64,000 nt of DNA, from the NCBI GenBank assembly GCA_004144345.1, contig SEEL01000001.1:124001-188000 (forward strand), in the 5' to 3' direction. The number at the start of each line of letters is the position of its first letter. Within the stretch, counting starts at the first letter, position 1. Shown here piece after piece: positions 1 through 8,026 of this stretch. Both the position numbers and the translations under genes were made by a program. The notes under the pieces were generated by a model. It had not been told where the DNA came from and searched no databases. It worked only from the letters and a program-made list of their open reading frames with translations. Origin of the DNA: Hyphomicrobiales bacterium. GTDB lineage: Bacteria; Pseudomonadota; Alphaproteobacteria; Rhizobiales; Devosiaceae.

Positions 1-81
1 CTGATCCAAAGTATGGCGGTCACAGTTGCGGCGTTCGCGTTGTTTGCCTATGTCGGCTGGGCTGGCTGGCTCAACGTGTAG
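1..81 (+). CDS. C-terminal end of an unidentified membrane protein (partial)
   Basis: An open frame enters from the left edge and stops with TAG after 26 codons. The visible residues are hydrophobic (MAVTVAAFALFAYVGW), like a last transmembrane helix, and end in GWLNV. It converges on gmk with only 3 bases between the stop codons. Too little is visible to name a family, and the start lies outside the window. Confidence 0.5.
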   Translation: MIQSMAVTVAAFALFAYVGWAGWLNV

Positions 82-84
82 CGC

Positions 85-726
85 CTAGAGGCTGTCGATC
101 TGCTTCTGCAGATCCTTCACGAACCCATCGAGGCCGCTCTGGCGTTCGCGCCTCAGGCGGGCAGACACGAGGATGCTGCGCACCCAGGCCGTCGATTGCT
201 CGAGGTCTTCGTTGACGAGGACGTAGTCGTACTCGTCATAGTGCTCCATCTCGATGCGCGCATTCTTGAGGCGCTTCTCGATCGTGCCCGCCGAATCCGA
301 GGCCCGGCGCTCAAGGCGCGACTTCAGTTCCGTGATCGAGGGCGGCAGGATGAACACCGTCACCATGTCCGGGCGGCACTTCTCATAGAGCTGCAGCGTG
401 CCCTGATAGTCGATGTCGAATAGAATGTCGTTCCCCTGCGACAGCTGTTCCTCGACCTGGGCGCGCGGTGTGCCGTAGTAATTGTCGTGCACCTTGGCCC
501 ATTCGAGCAGCTCATCATTGTCGCGCATCCGCTCGAAGGTCTTTATGTCGCGGAAGTAATAGTGCGTGCCCTCGATCTCGTCGGTGCGGCGAGCGCGGGT
601 CGTCACTGAGACCGAGAGGCGGATATTGGTGTCCTGCGCGAACAGGGCGCGGGTAATGGAGGATTTGCCGGCGCCGGATGGCGACGCCAGAACCAGCATG
701 ACCCCCCGGCGAGCGAATTCGACCAT
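85..726 (-). CDS. gmk: Guanylate kinase
   Basis: Phosphorylates GMP to GDP with ATP in the cytoplasm, the step after GMP synthase (guaA, also in this window). The 213-aa product has the P-loop SPSGAGKSS at about residues 15-23, the GMP-binding stretch SVTTRARRTDEIEGTHYYF and the lid arginines near RLERRASDSAGTIEKRL. Length and motifs match the family. It is the last gene of the fabD-to-gmk minus-strand run, 4 bases after yicC, so it is probably co-transcribed with it, a pairing common in bacteria. Confidence 0.97.
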   Translation of the reverse strand: MVEFARRGVMLVLASPSGAGKSSITRALFAQDTNIRLSVSVTTRARRTDEIEGTHYYFRDIKTFERMRDNDELLEWAKVHDNYYGTPRAQVEEQLSQGNDILFDIDYQGTLQLYEKCRPDMVTVFILPPSITELKSRLERRASDSAGTIEKRLKNARIEMEHYDEYDYVLVNEDLEQSTAWVRSILVSARLRRERQSGLDGFVKDLQKQIDSL

Positions 727-730
727 CGTT

Positions 731-1624
731 CTACTCCAGATTCTGCACTTGCTCGCGGAACTGGTCGATCACGGCCTTGAGGTCAAGGCCGATGGCTGTC
801 AGGTCCACGGCGTTGGATTTGCTGCAAAGCGTATTCGCCTCGCGGTTAAATTCCTGTGACAGGAAATCGAGCTTGCGGCCCACCGGCCCGCCCTCCTTGA
901 GCAGCGAGCGCGCCGAGGCGACATGGGCGTTCAGCCGGTCGAGCTCCTCGCGGATATCGGCCTTGGTGGCGAGCAGCAGCGCTTCCTGCGCCAGCCGCTC
1001 CTCGGAAAAGCCCGTACTCGAACTGACGAGGTCGGCGATGTTTTCCTTCAACCGCGCGAGGATCGCGTCGCGGCTGCGTCCGGGATGCACCGCCGCGAGG
1101 TCGCGTAGCCGCGCAATCTCGTCCACCTGCGAATTGAGGATCGCCGCGAGGTGCACGCCTTCGGCGCGGCGCGCATTCTGCAGATCGCTCAGCGCGCCAT
1201 CGAGCGCCGCGTAGATCGCGGCGTGGAGCTTGTCCTCGGTGTCGGCAGCGAGCGGCGCGTCATGCTGTTCCAGCACGCCCTTGAGGCCGAGAATGCCATC
1301 CAGCGTCGGCTTCTGTGCCTCGACCTTGCCGGAGATTTCGCCGAGCGCGGCCAGCACCGCGTTCAGCGCCTCGTGGTTCACCACGACGCGGCCGCCCTCG
1401 CCTTCCCGCTCGACATTGAGGTTCACCGTCACCGAGCCGCGCGACAGCGCCTTGCCGATGCGGCGGCGGATCTCCGCCTCCAGCGCGTCATAGCCCGGCG
1501 ACATCCGCATGCGGATATCGAGGCCGCGCGCATTGACGGTCTTGATCTCGATGGAGAACGAAATGCCGGGCACGCCCCCTTGGGCGCGTGCGTAGCCGGT
1601 CATGCTCGACAGGGCGTTGGCCAT
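731..1624 (-). CDS. yicC: YicC/YloC family endoribonuclease
   Basis: The 297-aa protein begins MANALSSMTGYARAQG, the typical N-terminus of the YicC/YloC family (YicC_N then DUF1732). The C-terminal signature is visible as GRKLDFLSQEFNREANTLCSKS near the end. Family members in Escherichia coli and Bacillus are endoribonucleases acting in RNA turnover; that role is inherited from the family. An in-frame ATG five codons upstream (1639) exists, but the conserved N-terminus begins at 1624. It lies between mltG and gmk with short spacers, so the same operon is likely. Confidence 0.93.
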   Translation of the reverse strand: MANALSSMTGYARAQGGVPGISFSIEIKTVNARGLDIRMRMSPGYDALEAEIRRRIGKALSRGSVTVNLNVEREGEGGRVVVNHEALNAVLAALGEISGKVEAQKPTLDGILGLKGVLEQHDAPLAADTEDKLHAAIYAALDGALSDLQNARRAEGVHLAAILNSQVDEIARLRDLAAVHPGRSRDAILARLKENIADLVSSSTGFSEERLAQEALLLATKADIREELDRLNAHVASARSLLKEGGPVGRKLDFLSQEFNREANTLCSKSNAVDLTAIGLDLKAVIDQFREQVQNLE

Positions 1625-1642
1625 GCGAGCGGCGTACACGAA

Positions 1643-2719
1643 TTATTGGGTCGTGTCTCCGGCTTCCGACGCTTCCTGCGCTTCCAGTTCCTCGCGGGCA
1701 GCCTCGTCCTCGGCCTTGCGGTAGAGAGCGACGTTCTTGCGGTGCTCGGCATAGGTCGCGGCGAACAGGTGGCCGTCGGAGGGGTTGGTGCCCTTGGCGA
1801 CGAAATAGAGGTAGTTCGTCTCGGCCGGGTGGGCGACTGCTTCGAGCGCCGCCGTGCCCGGATTGGCGATCGGCGTCGGCGGCAGGCCGTCGATCTGGTA
1901 CGTGTTGTACGGCGTCTTGGCGTTGAGTTCCGACCGGGTCAGGCCGCGGCCCAGCGGCCCCTGCCCGTTGGTGATGCCATAGATCACGGTCGGGTCGGTC
2001 TGCAGCCGCATCGACTTCTTGAGCCGGTTGATGAACACGGCGGCCACCAGCGGACGCTCGGTCTCGACGCCGGTTTCCTTTTCCACCAGCGAGGCCATGA
2101 TCACCATTTCCTCGGGCGTCTTGATGACGTCGTTGATGGCCGGATCGCGCGCCGCCCAGACGCGGGCGATCTCGTCCTTCATCTTCTGCTGCATGCTCTC
2201 GAGCAGCGTGGCGCGGGTGTCGCCGGGGAAGAAGTCGTGGCGCTCGGCCAGCAGCGTGCCCTCGGCAGGCACTTCGACCGTTTCGCCGGCAAGGCTCTGC
2301 GCCGGATCGTTGAGGCGCTGCACGACCTGCCAGGACGTCTCGCCCGGGATCACGTTGAGGAAGAATTCCTGCGGCTTGGTCGTGGTGATGATTTCGAGGA
2401 TGTCGGCCATCGAGGCCTTGGCCGGGATCACATACTGGCCGGGCAGCAGATTGGCCTCGGTCGAGCCGAGCCGGATGGCCGCCTGCATGACCAGCGCGTT
2501 GTCGATGAAGCCCTGCTCTTCGAGCGGCGTCACGAGGCCGCGCAGCGTCGCGCCCTTGGGGATCAGGAAGGCCGCCTCGGTGTCCCGGGGGCCCTCGGCG
2601 TAATATTGCGTCATGCCCCAATAGGCGATGCCGCCCGCCGCGATGATGCCGATGACGATGAGGGTCAGGAGCCCGTTGAGGAGGGCGAGCGCACTGCTCT
2701 TGCGCTTCTTTCTGGCCAT
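1643..2719 (-). CDS. mltG: Endolytic murein transglycosylase MltG
   Basis: MltG cleaves nascent glycan strands in the periplasm and is thought to set glycan chain length. The 358-aa product has a basic N-terminus (MARKKRKSS), one transmembrane helix at about residues 12-36, a LysM-like region, and the YceG catalytic domain with the Glu-containing motif ASLVEKETG followed by FINRLKKSMRLQTDPTVIYG. The C-terminus is Glu/Ala-rich and probably disordered. It sits directly downstream of fabF, separated by a 330-base spacer holding a terminator and a repeat, so it may also have its own promoter. Confidence 0.95.
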   Translation of the reverse strand: MARKKRKSSALALLNGLLTLIVIGIIAAGGIAYWGMTQYYAEGPRDTEAAFLIPKGATLRGLVTPLEEQGFIDNALVMQAAIRLGSTEANLLPGQYVIPAKASMADILEIITTTKPQEFFLNVIPGETSWQVVQRLNDPAQSLAGETVEVPAEGTLLAERHDFFPGDTRATLLESMQQKMKDEIARVWAARDPAINDVIKTPEEMVIMASLVEKETGVETERPLVAAVFINRLKKSMRLQTDPTVIYGITNGQGPLGRGLTRSELNAKTPYNTYQIDGLPPTPIANPGTAALEAVAHPAETNYLYFVAKGTNPSDGHLFAATYAEHRKNVALYRKAEDEAAREELEAQEASEAGDTTQ

Positions 2720-2848
2720 GGATCGCGTCCCCCTTCGAGCGGCTGATGGTCAGCCATTTGCCTCAATGAAGCCGGCAAAACAAGGACGAGGGTGTCGCGG
2801 AAAGGTGGGGATTTCGCGGAAGTAGGCGTAGTTCGGCGCCTGTCGCCC

Positions 2849-2985
2849 GCCCCACCCACCGGCTTCGCCGGTCCCCCCTCCCCGATGGGGAGGGAGTCGC
2901 CAGATTAATGATCTCGCAGTCGGGTCTCCCTCCTCGGCGCGCAGCGCTGGGGGGGGGGACCACGCGTCAGCGTGGTGGGTGGGGC
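2849..2985. repeat. Palindromic intergenic element bounded by a 12-bp inverted repeat
   Basis: The ends are perfect inverted repeats, GCCCCACCCACC (2849-2860) and GGTGGGTGGGGC (2974-2985). Inside are further hairpins, including CCGGCTTCGCCGG, CCCTCCCCGATGGGGAGGG, and ACCACGC-GTCA-GCGTGGT (2959-2976). The last hairpin recurs in nearly the same form at 63545-63562. It resembles the short mosaic repeats common between genes in rhizobia-related bacteria and carries no coding potential. Confidence 0.7.
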
Positions 2986-2998
2986 CGGCGAGCCACAG

Positions 2999-3026
2999 AA
3001 AAACAAAAGGCCCGCCGAAGCCGGCC
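2999..3026 (-). terminator. Rho-independent terminator after fabF
   Basis: Read on the minus strand, GGCCGGC-TTCG-GCGGGCC forms a stem with one mismatch and is followed by TTTTGTTTTT. It lies about 24 bases beyond the fabF stop codon, a textbook position. It would separate the fab genes from mltG-yicC-gmk. Confidence 0.75.
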
Positions 3027-3049
3027 TCGAAACTTCACTGCAGGCCGGC

Positions 3050-4318
3050 CTACGCGACCTTGCGGAAGATCAGCGAGGCGTTGGTGCCGCCGAAGCCGAA
3101 GGAGTTCGACAACGCGATGTTGATCTCCTTCTTGAGCGGCACTTTGGGCACCAGATTGATGACGCTCTCGACCGACGGATTGTCGAGGTTCAGCGTCGGC
3201 GGGGCGATGCCGTCGCGCATCGCGAGCAGCGAGAAGATCGCTTCCACGGAACCCGCGGCGCCCAGCAGATGGCCGATGGCCGATTTGGTCGAGCTCATCG
3301 CCGCCTTGGGCGCGGCGTCGCCGAGCAGGCGCGTCACGGCGCCGAGTTCGATTTCGTCACCGAGCGGCGTCGAGGTGCCGTGGGCATTGATGTAGTCGAT
3401 GTCGGCGGGCGAAATGCCGGCGCGCTTGACCGCGGCCTGCATGGCGCGGAAACCGCCATCGCCATCCTCGGACGGGGCGGTGATGTGGTAGGCGTCGCCG
3501 GACATGCCGTAGCCCACGACCTCGCCATAGATCTTGGCGCCACGCGCCTTGGCCCGCTCATACTCTTCGAGCACGACGACCCCGGCACCCTCGCCCATCA
3601 CGAAACCATCGCGGTCCTTGTCATAGGGACGCGAGCCTTCGGTCGGGCGGTCGTTGAAATTGGTGGAAAGCGCGCGGCAGGCGGCAAAGCCAGCCAGCGC
3701 GATGCGGTTGACGCAGCCTTCGGCGCCGCCCGCAACCATCACGTCGGCATCGCCCATGGCGATCAGGCGCCAGGAATCGCCGATGGCGTGGGCGCCCGTC
3801 GAGCAGGCGGTCACCACCGAATGGTTCGGCCCCTTGAGGCCGAAGCGGATCGAGACGTAGCCCGAGGCGAGATTGATCAGGCGGCCTGGAATGAAGAACG
3901 GGCTGACGCGGCGCGGGCCCTTCTCATAAAGGATCACCGAGGTTTCGTAGATGCCGCCGAGGCCGCCGATGCCCGACCCGATGAGGACGCCGGTACGTTC
4001 GGCGTCTTCCTTGGTCTTGGGCTCGACGCCGGCCTCATCGATGGCCTGCTTGGCTGCGGCCATCGCGTAGACGATGAAAGGATCAACCTTGCGTTGATCC
4101 TTCACATCCATCCACTCGTCGGGGTTGAACTTCCCCTCCGAGGAATCGCCCAGCGGAATGCGGTGGGCGATCTGGCAGGCGATGTCATCGACCTGGAAGT
4201 CTTCGATCTTCTGGGCGCCGCTCTTGGACGCGAGAATGTTCGACCAGGTGGTTTCCACGCCGCATCCGAGCGGAGAAACCATCCCCATACCCGTTACGAC
4301 GACACGGCGCAGTTCCAT
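3050..4318 (-). CDS. fabF: 3-oxoacyl-ACP synthase II (KAS II)
   Basis: Condenses malonyl-ACP with acyl-ACP in fatty-acid elongation. The 422-aa protein carries the Cys-His-His triad of KAS I/II enzymes: Cys172 in VVTACSTGAH, His313 in NAHGTSTPLGD and His350 in SSTKSAIGHLLGAAG. The C-terminal SNSFGFGGTNASL is also typical. It follows acpP by about 40 bases, the usual acpP-fabF arrangement, and ends in a terminator. Confidence 0.97.
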   Translation of the reverse strand: MELRRVVVTGMGMVSPLGCGVETTWSNILASKSGAQKIEDFQVDDIACQIAHRIPLGDSSEGKFNPDEWMDVKDQRKVDPFIVYAMAAAKQAIDEAGVEPKTKEDAERTGVLIGSGIGGLGGIYETSVILYEKGPRRVSPFFIPGRLINLASGYVSIRFGLKGPNHSVVTACSTGAHAIGDSWRLIAMGDADVMVAGGAEGCVNRIALAGFAACRALSTNFNDRPTEGSRPYDKDRDGFVMGEGAGVVVLEEYERAKARGAKIYGEVVGYGMSGDAYHITAPSEDGDGGFRAMQAAVKRAGISPADIDYINAHGTSTPLGDEIELGAVTRLLGDAAPKAAMSSTKSAIGHLLGAAGSVEAIFSLLAMRDGIAPPTLNLDNPSVESVINLVPKVPLKKEINIALSNSFGFGGTNASLIFRKVA

Positions 4319-4360
4319 CGATGAATACCGTTCCGAAGAGGCTAGGTGGCCAGCGGCCGC

Positions 4361-4597
4361 TTAGCCAACGGCCTTGGTGAGGTAGCTGACGGCATCGCCG
4401 AAGGTCTGGATCGACTCGGCAGCGTCATCGGGGATCTCGACAGAGAATTCTTCTTCGAAGGCCATGACCAGCTCGACCTGGTCGAGCGAGTCGGCGCCAA
4501 GGTCATCGATGAAGCTGGCCTTGTCGACAACCTTCTCCGCATCGACGTTGAGGTGCTCGACGACGATTTTGCGGACGCGGTCAGCGATATCGCTCAT
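4361..4597 (-). CDS. acpP: Acyl carrier protein
   Basis: A 78-aa acidic protein with the phosphopantetheine attachment site Ser37 in [18 protein letters not shown]. It carries growing acyl chains between FabD, FabF and FabG, whose genes flank it. Length and sequence match the primary AcpP of alphaproteobacteria rather than the specialised NodF/AcpXL types. The 200-base gap upstream suggests its own strong promoter in addition to read-through from fabG. Confidence 0.98.
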   Translation of the reverse strand: MSDIADRVRKIVVEHLNVDAEKVVDKASFIDDLGADSLDQVELVMAFEEEFSVEIPDDAAESIQTFGDAVSYLTKAVG

Positions 4598-4681
4598 GTT
4601 TTGACTTCCCTTTTAGATAGTCTGGTTCGGTTCGTTCTTTGTCGCGACCGACGGTTTTTGTGCAGTCGGACGAGACTTTAG

Positions 4682-4701
4682 GCGGGCTTCACAAAGCCCG
4701 C
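4682..4701. other. Hairpin in the acpP upstream region
   Basis: GCGGGCTT (4682-4689) and AAGCCCGC (4694-4701) form a perfect 8-bp stem with a 4-base loop, about 85 bases upstream of the acpP start. It has no U-tract on the minus strand, so it is more likely a leader structure or weak attenuator of fabG read-through than a standard terminator. Confidence 0.4.
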
Positions 4702-4798
4702 AAGTGAGCCGTGGTCCCCTAAATCAGCGCGGCCAACTAACACACTCGTTCGGCTTTGACCATATTTCCGAAGCGGCCGCCCACAGCGGCCCGTTCGG

Positions 4799-5539
4799 TC
4801 AAATCATCAGCATGCCGCCATTCACGTTCAGCGTATGGCCGGTGACATAGGCTGCCGCGTCAGAGGCGAGGAAAACCGTACAAGCCGCCACTTCCTCGGC
4901 GGTTCCAAGCCGGCCGGCCGGAACTTTGGCGAGGATCGCGTCGCGCTGCTTGTCGTTGAGCTCATCGGTCATGGCCGAGGAAATGAAGCCCGGCGCCACG
5001 GTATTGACCGTGATGTTGCGCGAGGCGACTTCCTGCGCCAGCGACTTCGACATGCCGATCAGGCCCGCCTTCGAGGCGGCGTAATTGCCCTGCCCGGCAT
5101 TGCCGCCCACGCCCACCACCGAGGTGATGCCGATGATGCGGCCATAGCGCTGCTTCATCATCCCGCGCAGCACGGCGCGGGTCAGATGGAACGCCGCCGT
5201 CAGATTGACCGCCAGCACCTCGTCCCACTCCTCGTTCTTCATGCGCATGAAGAGGTTGTCGCGGGTCATGCCGGCATTGTTGACGAGGATATCGAGCCCG
5301 CCCAGCGCCGCTTCTGCCGCCGGCACGAGCTTGTCCACGGCGTCCAGGTCCGAAAGGTTTGCCGGCAGGATCGGGTGATTGCCCTTGCGCAGTTCCTTGG
5401 CCGTATCCTCGAGCGCCGCAATGCGCGTGCCGCTCAGCGCCACGGTCGCACCCGCCGCCGCCAGCGCCTTGGCAATCTCGCGGCCAATACCGCCCGACGC
5501 GCCGGTCACCAGCGCGCGTTTGCCGGTCAAATCAAACAT
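4799..5539 (-). CDS. fabG: 3-oxoacyl-ACP reductase
   Basis: NADPH-dependent reduction of 3-oxoacyl-ACP, a short-chain dehydrogenase of 246 aa. The cofactor loop TGASGGIGR (12-20), NNAGMTRD (87-94), and the catalytic Ser140, Tyr153 (NYAASKAG) and Lys157 are all present. The C-terminus GHTLNVNGGM is typical of FabG. It lies between fabD and acpP as in other alphaproteobacteria, except that an extra membrane-protein gene is wedged directly in front of it with no spacer. Confidence 0.97.
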   Translation of the reverse strand: MFDLTGKRALVTGASGGIGREIAKALAAAGATVALSGTRIAALEDTAKELRKGNHPILPANLSDLDAVDKLVPAAEAALGGLDILVNNAGMTRDNLFMRMKNEEWDEVLAVNLTAAFHLTRAVLRGMMKQRYGRIIGITSVVGVGGNAGQGNYAASKAGLIGMSKSLAQEVASRNITVNTVAPGFISSAMTDELNDKQRDAILAKVPAGRLGTAEEVAACTVFLASDAAAYVTGHTLNVNGGMLMI

Positions 5540-6079
5540 TTACGCGAAACCTTTCCGATATTGATTCCAGTACTTCACACAGAGGCGGTGAAGCTCGTCT
5601 CCGTTTATTGTGGTTCCGCCCGCGAGGATCGTCACGCTACCACGACCAAGGCCGGGCCAGCCAATCAGCACAGCGAGCCGATGCCAATCATGCTTCTTCG
5701 CAAACTCCCGGTCGGCGTCGAGAATTGAACCCCGGACCCTACCCCCTAGCTTGGATGGCCGGACCGCGGTGATCGCGCTCCAGGGTATTGGAGCGTCGGA
5801 CAAACGTACATCAAGGATGCCTGACCGTCGCAGCGATATGACGGGTCTGGATTGTCGACGCAACCTCTGGATCACTTGTACTATGGCCAAGCCGAGGAAT
5901 GGCAGGGCGACATAAGAGCCGACCAGGATGGCACCACCCCGGCGGTCTTCCGAAAGTGCGGGAAATGCTCCGAAGATAACCGCCAAAGCGCCCGCGGCCA
6001 TGATCAGAGTTGCGAGCAGCATCACATTCAGAGCTGTCTGGGAGTCGTAGACGTCGAGCTCAGGGTCTCGTTCGCCCAC
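5540..6079 (-). CDS. Two-helix membrane protein, STM3941-like, inserted between fabD and fabG
   Basis: A 179-aa protein with two predicted transmembrane helices (about residues 18-38 and 47-65) and a C-terminal soluble part. The soluble part starts RRSGILDVRLSDAPIPWSAITAVRPS, a pattern seen in STM3941-type proteins and bacterial PH-like domains, where a strand precedes IPW. The function is unknown. The start is GTG at 6079, 7 bases after the fabD stop, and the stop codon abuts fabG. Translation and transcription are therefore probably coupled to the fatty-acid genes. The family call rests on pattern recognition only. Confidence 0.7.
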   Translation of the reverse strand: MGERDPELDVYDSQTALNVMLLATLIMAAGALAVIFGAFPALSEDRRGGAILVGSYVALPFLGLAIVQVIQRLRRQSRPVISLRRSGILDVRLSDAPIPWSAITAVRPSKLGGRVRGSILDADREFAKKHDWHRLAVLIGWPGLGRGSVTILAGGTTINGDELHRLCVKYWNQYRKGFA

Positions 6080-6086
6080 TTCTACG

Positions 6087-7034
6087 TCACCCGATCGCCG
6101 CGACCAGCGCGTCGATGTCGGCGGGAGAATTGATGGCCGTGGCCGGGGTTTCGGCGGCGATGCGCTTGGCGAGGCCGGTCAACACCTTGCCGCTGCCCAG
6201 TTCGTAGAGTTCGGTCACGCCGCCCTCGCCCGCCAGCCAGCCGACGCTTTCGGTCCAGCGCACCATGCCGGTGACCTGCTCGACCAGATGCTTGCGGATG
6301 GCGTCGACATCGGAGGTCGGGCGGGCGGTGACGTTCACCACCACCGGCACGGCCGGCGCGTTGATCGTCACATTGGCCAGCGCATGTTCCATGGCGTCGG
6401 CCGCCGGGCGCATCAGGGCGCAGTGGAAGGGCGCGCTCACCGGCAGCGGCAGCGCACGCTTGGCGCCCGCCGCCTTCAGCAGCTCGATTGCCCGGTTCAC
6501 GGCGCCGGCATGGCCCGAAATCACCACCTGGCCGGGCGCATTGTCATTGGCGACGCCGCAGACTTCGCCGTCCTCGGCATCGTTCACCGCGCGCAGCACG
6601 GTTTCGAGGTCGAGGCCAAGGATCGCTGCCATGGCGCCCTGCCCGACCGGCACGGCCTGCTGCATCGCCTGGCCACGAATTTTCAGCAGTTTTGCCGTAT
6701 CGGCGAGCGAGAACACGCCTGCCGCCGCCAGCGCCGAATATTCGCCGAGCGAATGGCCGGCGACATAGGCGGCGTGCGATTTGACCGAGATACCCCGGGC
6801 TTCAAGCACCCGGACTACCGCCATCGACACCGCCATCAGCGCCGGCTGGGCGTTCTCGGTGAGCTGCAGCGTCTCGGCCGGCCCCTCGAACATGATCTGG
6901 CTCAGCTTCTGGCCGAGTGCCCCATCGACCTCGTCGAACACCGCGCGGGCTTCCGGAAAGGCTTCCGCCAGCTCCTTGCCCATGCCGACAGTCTGGCTGC
7001 CCTGCCCCGGAAAGGTGAATGCGCGCTTGGTCAT
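6087..7034 (-). CDS. fabD: Malonyl-CoA:ACP transacylase
   Basis: Transfers malonyl from CoA to ACP, supplying FabF. The 315-aa protein has the nucleophile Ser95 in GHSLGEYSALAAAG, the oxyanion motif near FPGQGSQTVGMGKEL at the N-terminus, and His204 in PVSAPFHCALM. It is the first gene of the minus-strand fab run, with the promoter expected in 7035-7145, back to back with the vapBC operator. Confidence 0.97.
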   Translation of the reverse strand: MTKRAFTFPGQGSQTVGMGKELAEAFPEARAVFDEVDGALGQKLSQIMFEGPAETLQLTENAQPALMAVSMAVVRVLEARGISVKSHAAYVAGHSLGEYSALAAAGVFSLADTAKLLKIRGQAMQQAVPVGQGAMAAILGLDLETVLRAVNDAEDGEVCGVANDNAPGQVVISGHAGAVNRAIELLKAAGAKRALPLPVSAPFHCALMRPAADAMEHALANVTINAPAVPVVVNVTARPTSDVDAIRKHLVEQVTGMVRWTESVGWLAGEGGVTELYELGSGKVLTGLAKRIAAETPATAINSPADIDALVAAIG

Positions 7035-7145
7035 GCTCTGCGCCTCTCATGTTTTGAGTCAGCCTAGGACCGGCTCACCGCCGCTTCAAGTTGGCGGCGT
7101 GTGGCGGAGTGGGAGAATAGAGTCAAGGCGCCTGCGTTGAAGGGC

Positions 7146-7171
7146 GCATCAAATGATGCTATTTTTGATGC
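7146..7171. promoter_or_regulatory. Inverted-repeat operator in front of vapBC
   Basis: GCATCAAA (7146-7153) and TTTGATGC (7164-7171) form a perfect 8-bp inverted repeat with a 10-base spacer, ending 12 bases before the vapB start and abutting its ribosome-binding site. VapB antitoxins usually bind such palindromes with VapC to repress their own operon. The sequence shows the palindrome; its use by VapBC is inferred. Confidence 0.6.
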
Positions 7172-7182
7172 GGAGGTGTGGC

Positions 7183-7449
7183 ATGCGCACGACTGTAACC
7201 ATCGATGATGATCTTCTGGACGATGCCAAGGAGCTGACAGGGATAAAGGAGACCTCGCGGCTGATGCGCGAGGCTCTGCAGGTCCTTGTCGCCCGTGAAG
7301 CCGGCCGGCGGTTGGCCGCCATGGGTGGTAGCCAGCCGGACCTCGCCTATGTTCCCCGTCGCAGGCCGCCGAATTTCGTCAACGAGGAGTCGGACTATCC
7401 CGCGCCCGCCAACGCCGAGCCCGCTCGAAAGAAGCGGTCGGGCCAATGA
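7183..7449 (+). CDS. vapB: Type II antitoxin of the VapB family
   Basis: An 88-aa protein opening MRTTVTIDDDLLDDAKELTGI, the ribbon-helix-helix DNA-binding pattern of VapB (DUF2191-like) antitoxins. The C-terminal half is rich in Pro and charged residues, as in toxin-neutralising tails. An ATG at 7153 would add ten residues, but GGAGG at 7172-7176 sits 6 bases before the ATG at 7183, which supports the shorter form. The stop overlaps the vapC start by 4 bases (ATGA), so the two proteins are translationally coupled. Confidence 0.88.
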   Translation: MRTTVTIDDDLLDDAKELTGIKETSRLMREALQVLVAREAGRRLAAMGGSQPDLAYVPRRRPPNFVNEESDYPAPANAEPARKKRSGQ

Positions 7450-7817
7450 TCCTTGCGGATACGTCCGTCTGGATCGACCATTTCCGATCACCTGAGCCGA
7501 TGCTTATGCAACTGGCTCAGACCTCCGAGCTTCTCCTGCATCCCTTCGTCATCGGCGAACTGGCGATGGGCTCGTTGGCCGAACGCAAGCTGCGCCTGCG
7601 GCTCTGGGCCATGATGCCAAGCCTGCCGGCCGCTCCGCTCGATGATGTGCTGGCGCTGGTCGAGACACGACGCCTCTATTCGCGCGGCATCGGGTATGCC
7701 GATGCCAATCTTCTGGCGTCGAGCCTCGTCGCGGCGGGCTCGCTACTTTGGACTCGTGACCGGCGATTGCAGGACATCGCGCGCGAATTGGGCGTTCTCG
7801 CCGATCTGGATGGCTAG
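7446..7817 (+). CDS. vapC: PIN-domain ribonuclease toxin VapC
   Basis: A 123-aa PIN-domain protein. The metal-binding acidic residues are all present: Asp5 (ILADTSVWIDHF), Glu38 (VIGELAMGSL), Asp86 (IGYADANLLAS) and Asp105 (LLWTRDRRLQ). An intact active site suggests a functional RNase. In studied homologues the target is often tRNA or rRNA; the target here is unknown. It is coupled to vapB by an ATGA overlap and is followed by the ribosomal S6 operon. Confidence 0.92.
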   Translation: MILADTSVWIDHFRSPEPMLMQLAQTSELLLHPFVIGELAMGSLAERKLRLRLWAMMPSLPAAPLDDVLALVETRRLYSRGIGYADANLLASSLVAAGSLLWTRDRRLQDIARELGVLADLDG

Positions 7818-8026
7818 CGCACTTGCCTTTCCCGCCGTTTTCCCCTATTCCGCCCTCGAATTCGTTCGGCCGGGGGCTGAACGGAGGGTTCGGCTATTTG
7901 CCGGATAGGGCTTGTCCCGGCCTCCCGTGTTCCCGCTCTTTAGAAGACTGCTTTGTCGCCTTTCCGGCTTCAAGGGGGCTCCGCGCCGAGGGGATTTGTG
8001 TTTGAACACGAGAAGGAAGGCGCTTC
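7818..8026 (+). promoter_or_regulatory. Leader and promoter region of the rpsF operon
   Basis: About 210 bases with no gene. It must hold the promoter for rpsF-rpsR-rplI. Close to the gene are a short hairpin GTGTT-TG-AACAC (7998-8009) and, upstream, a possible stem with CCG in its loop (GCCTTTCCGGCTTCAAGGGGGC). In many bacteria an mRNA motif bound by the S6:S18 dimer lies here and contains an exposed CCG. The match is suggestive only. GAAGGAAGG precedes the start codon as ribosome-binding site. Confidence 0.35.

Larger units (their letters stand above)
2720..3049. other. Intergenic spacer between fabF and mltG
   Basis: No gene is visible in these 330 bases. The fabF-proximal end carries a rho-independent terminator (2999-3026) and the middle carries an inverted-repeat-bounded palindromic element (2849-2985). 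The remaining 130 bases next to mltG should hold the mltG promoter, but no convincing boxes were identified. Confidence 0.6.
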
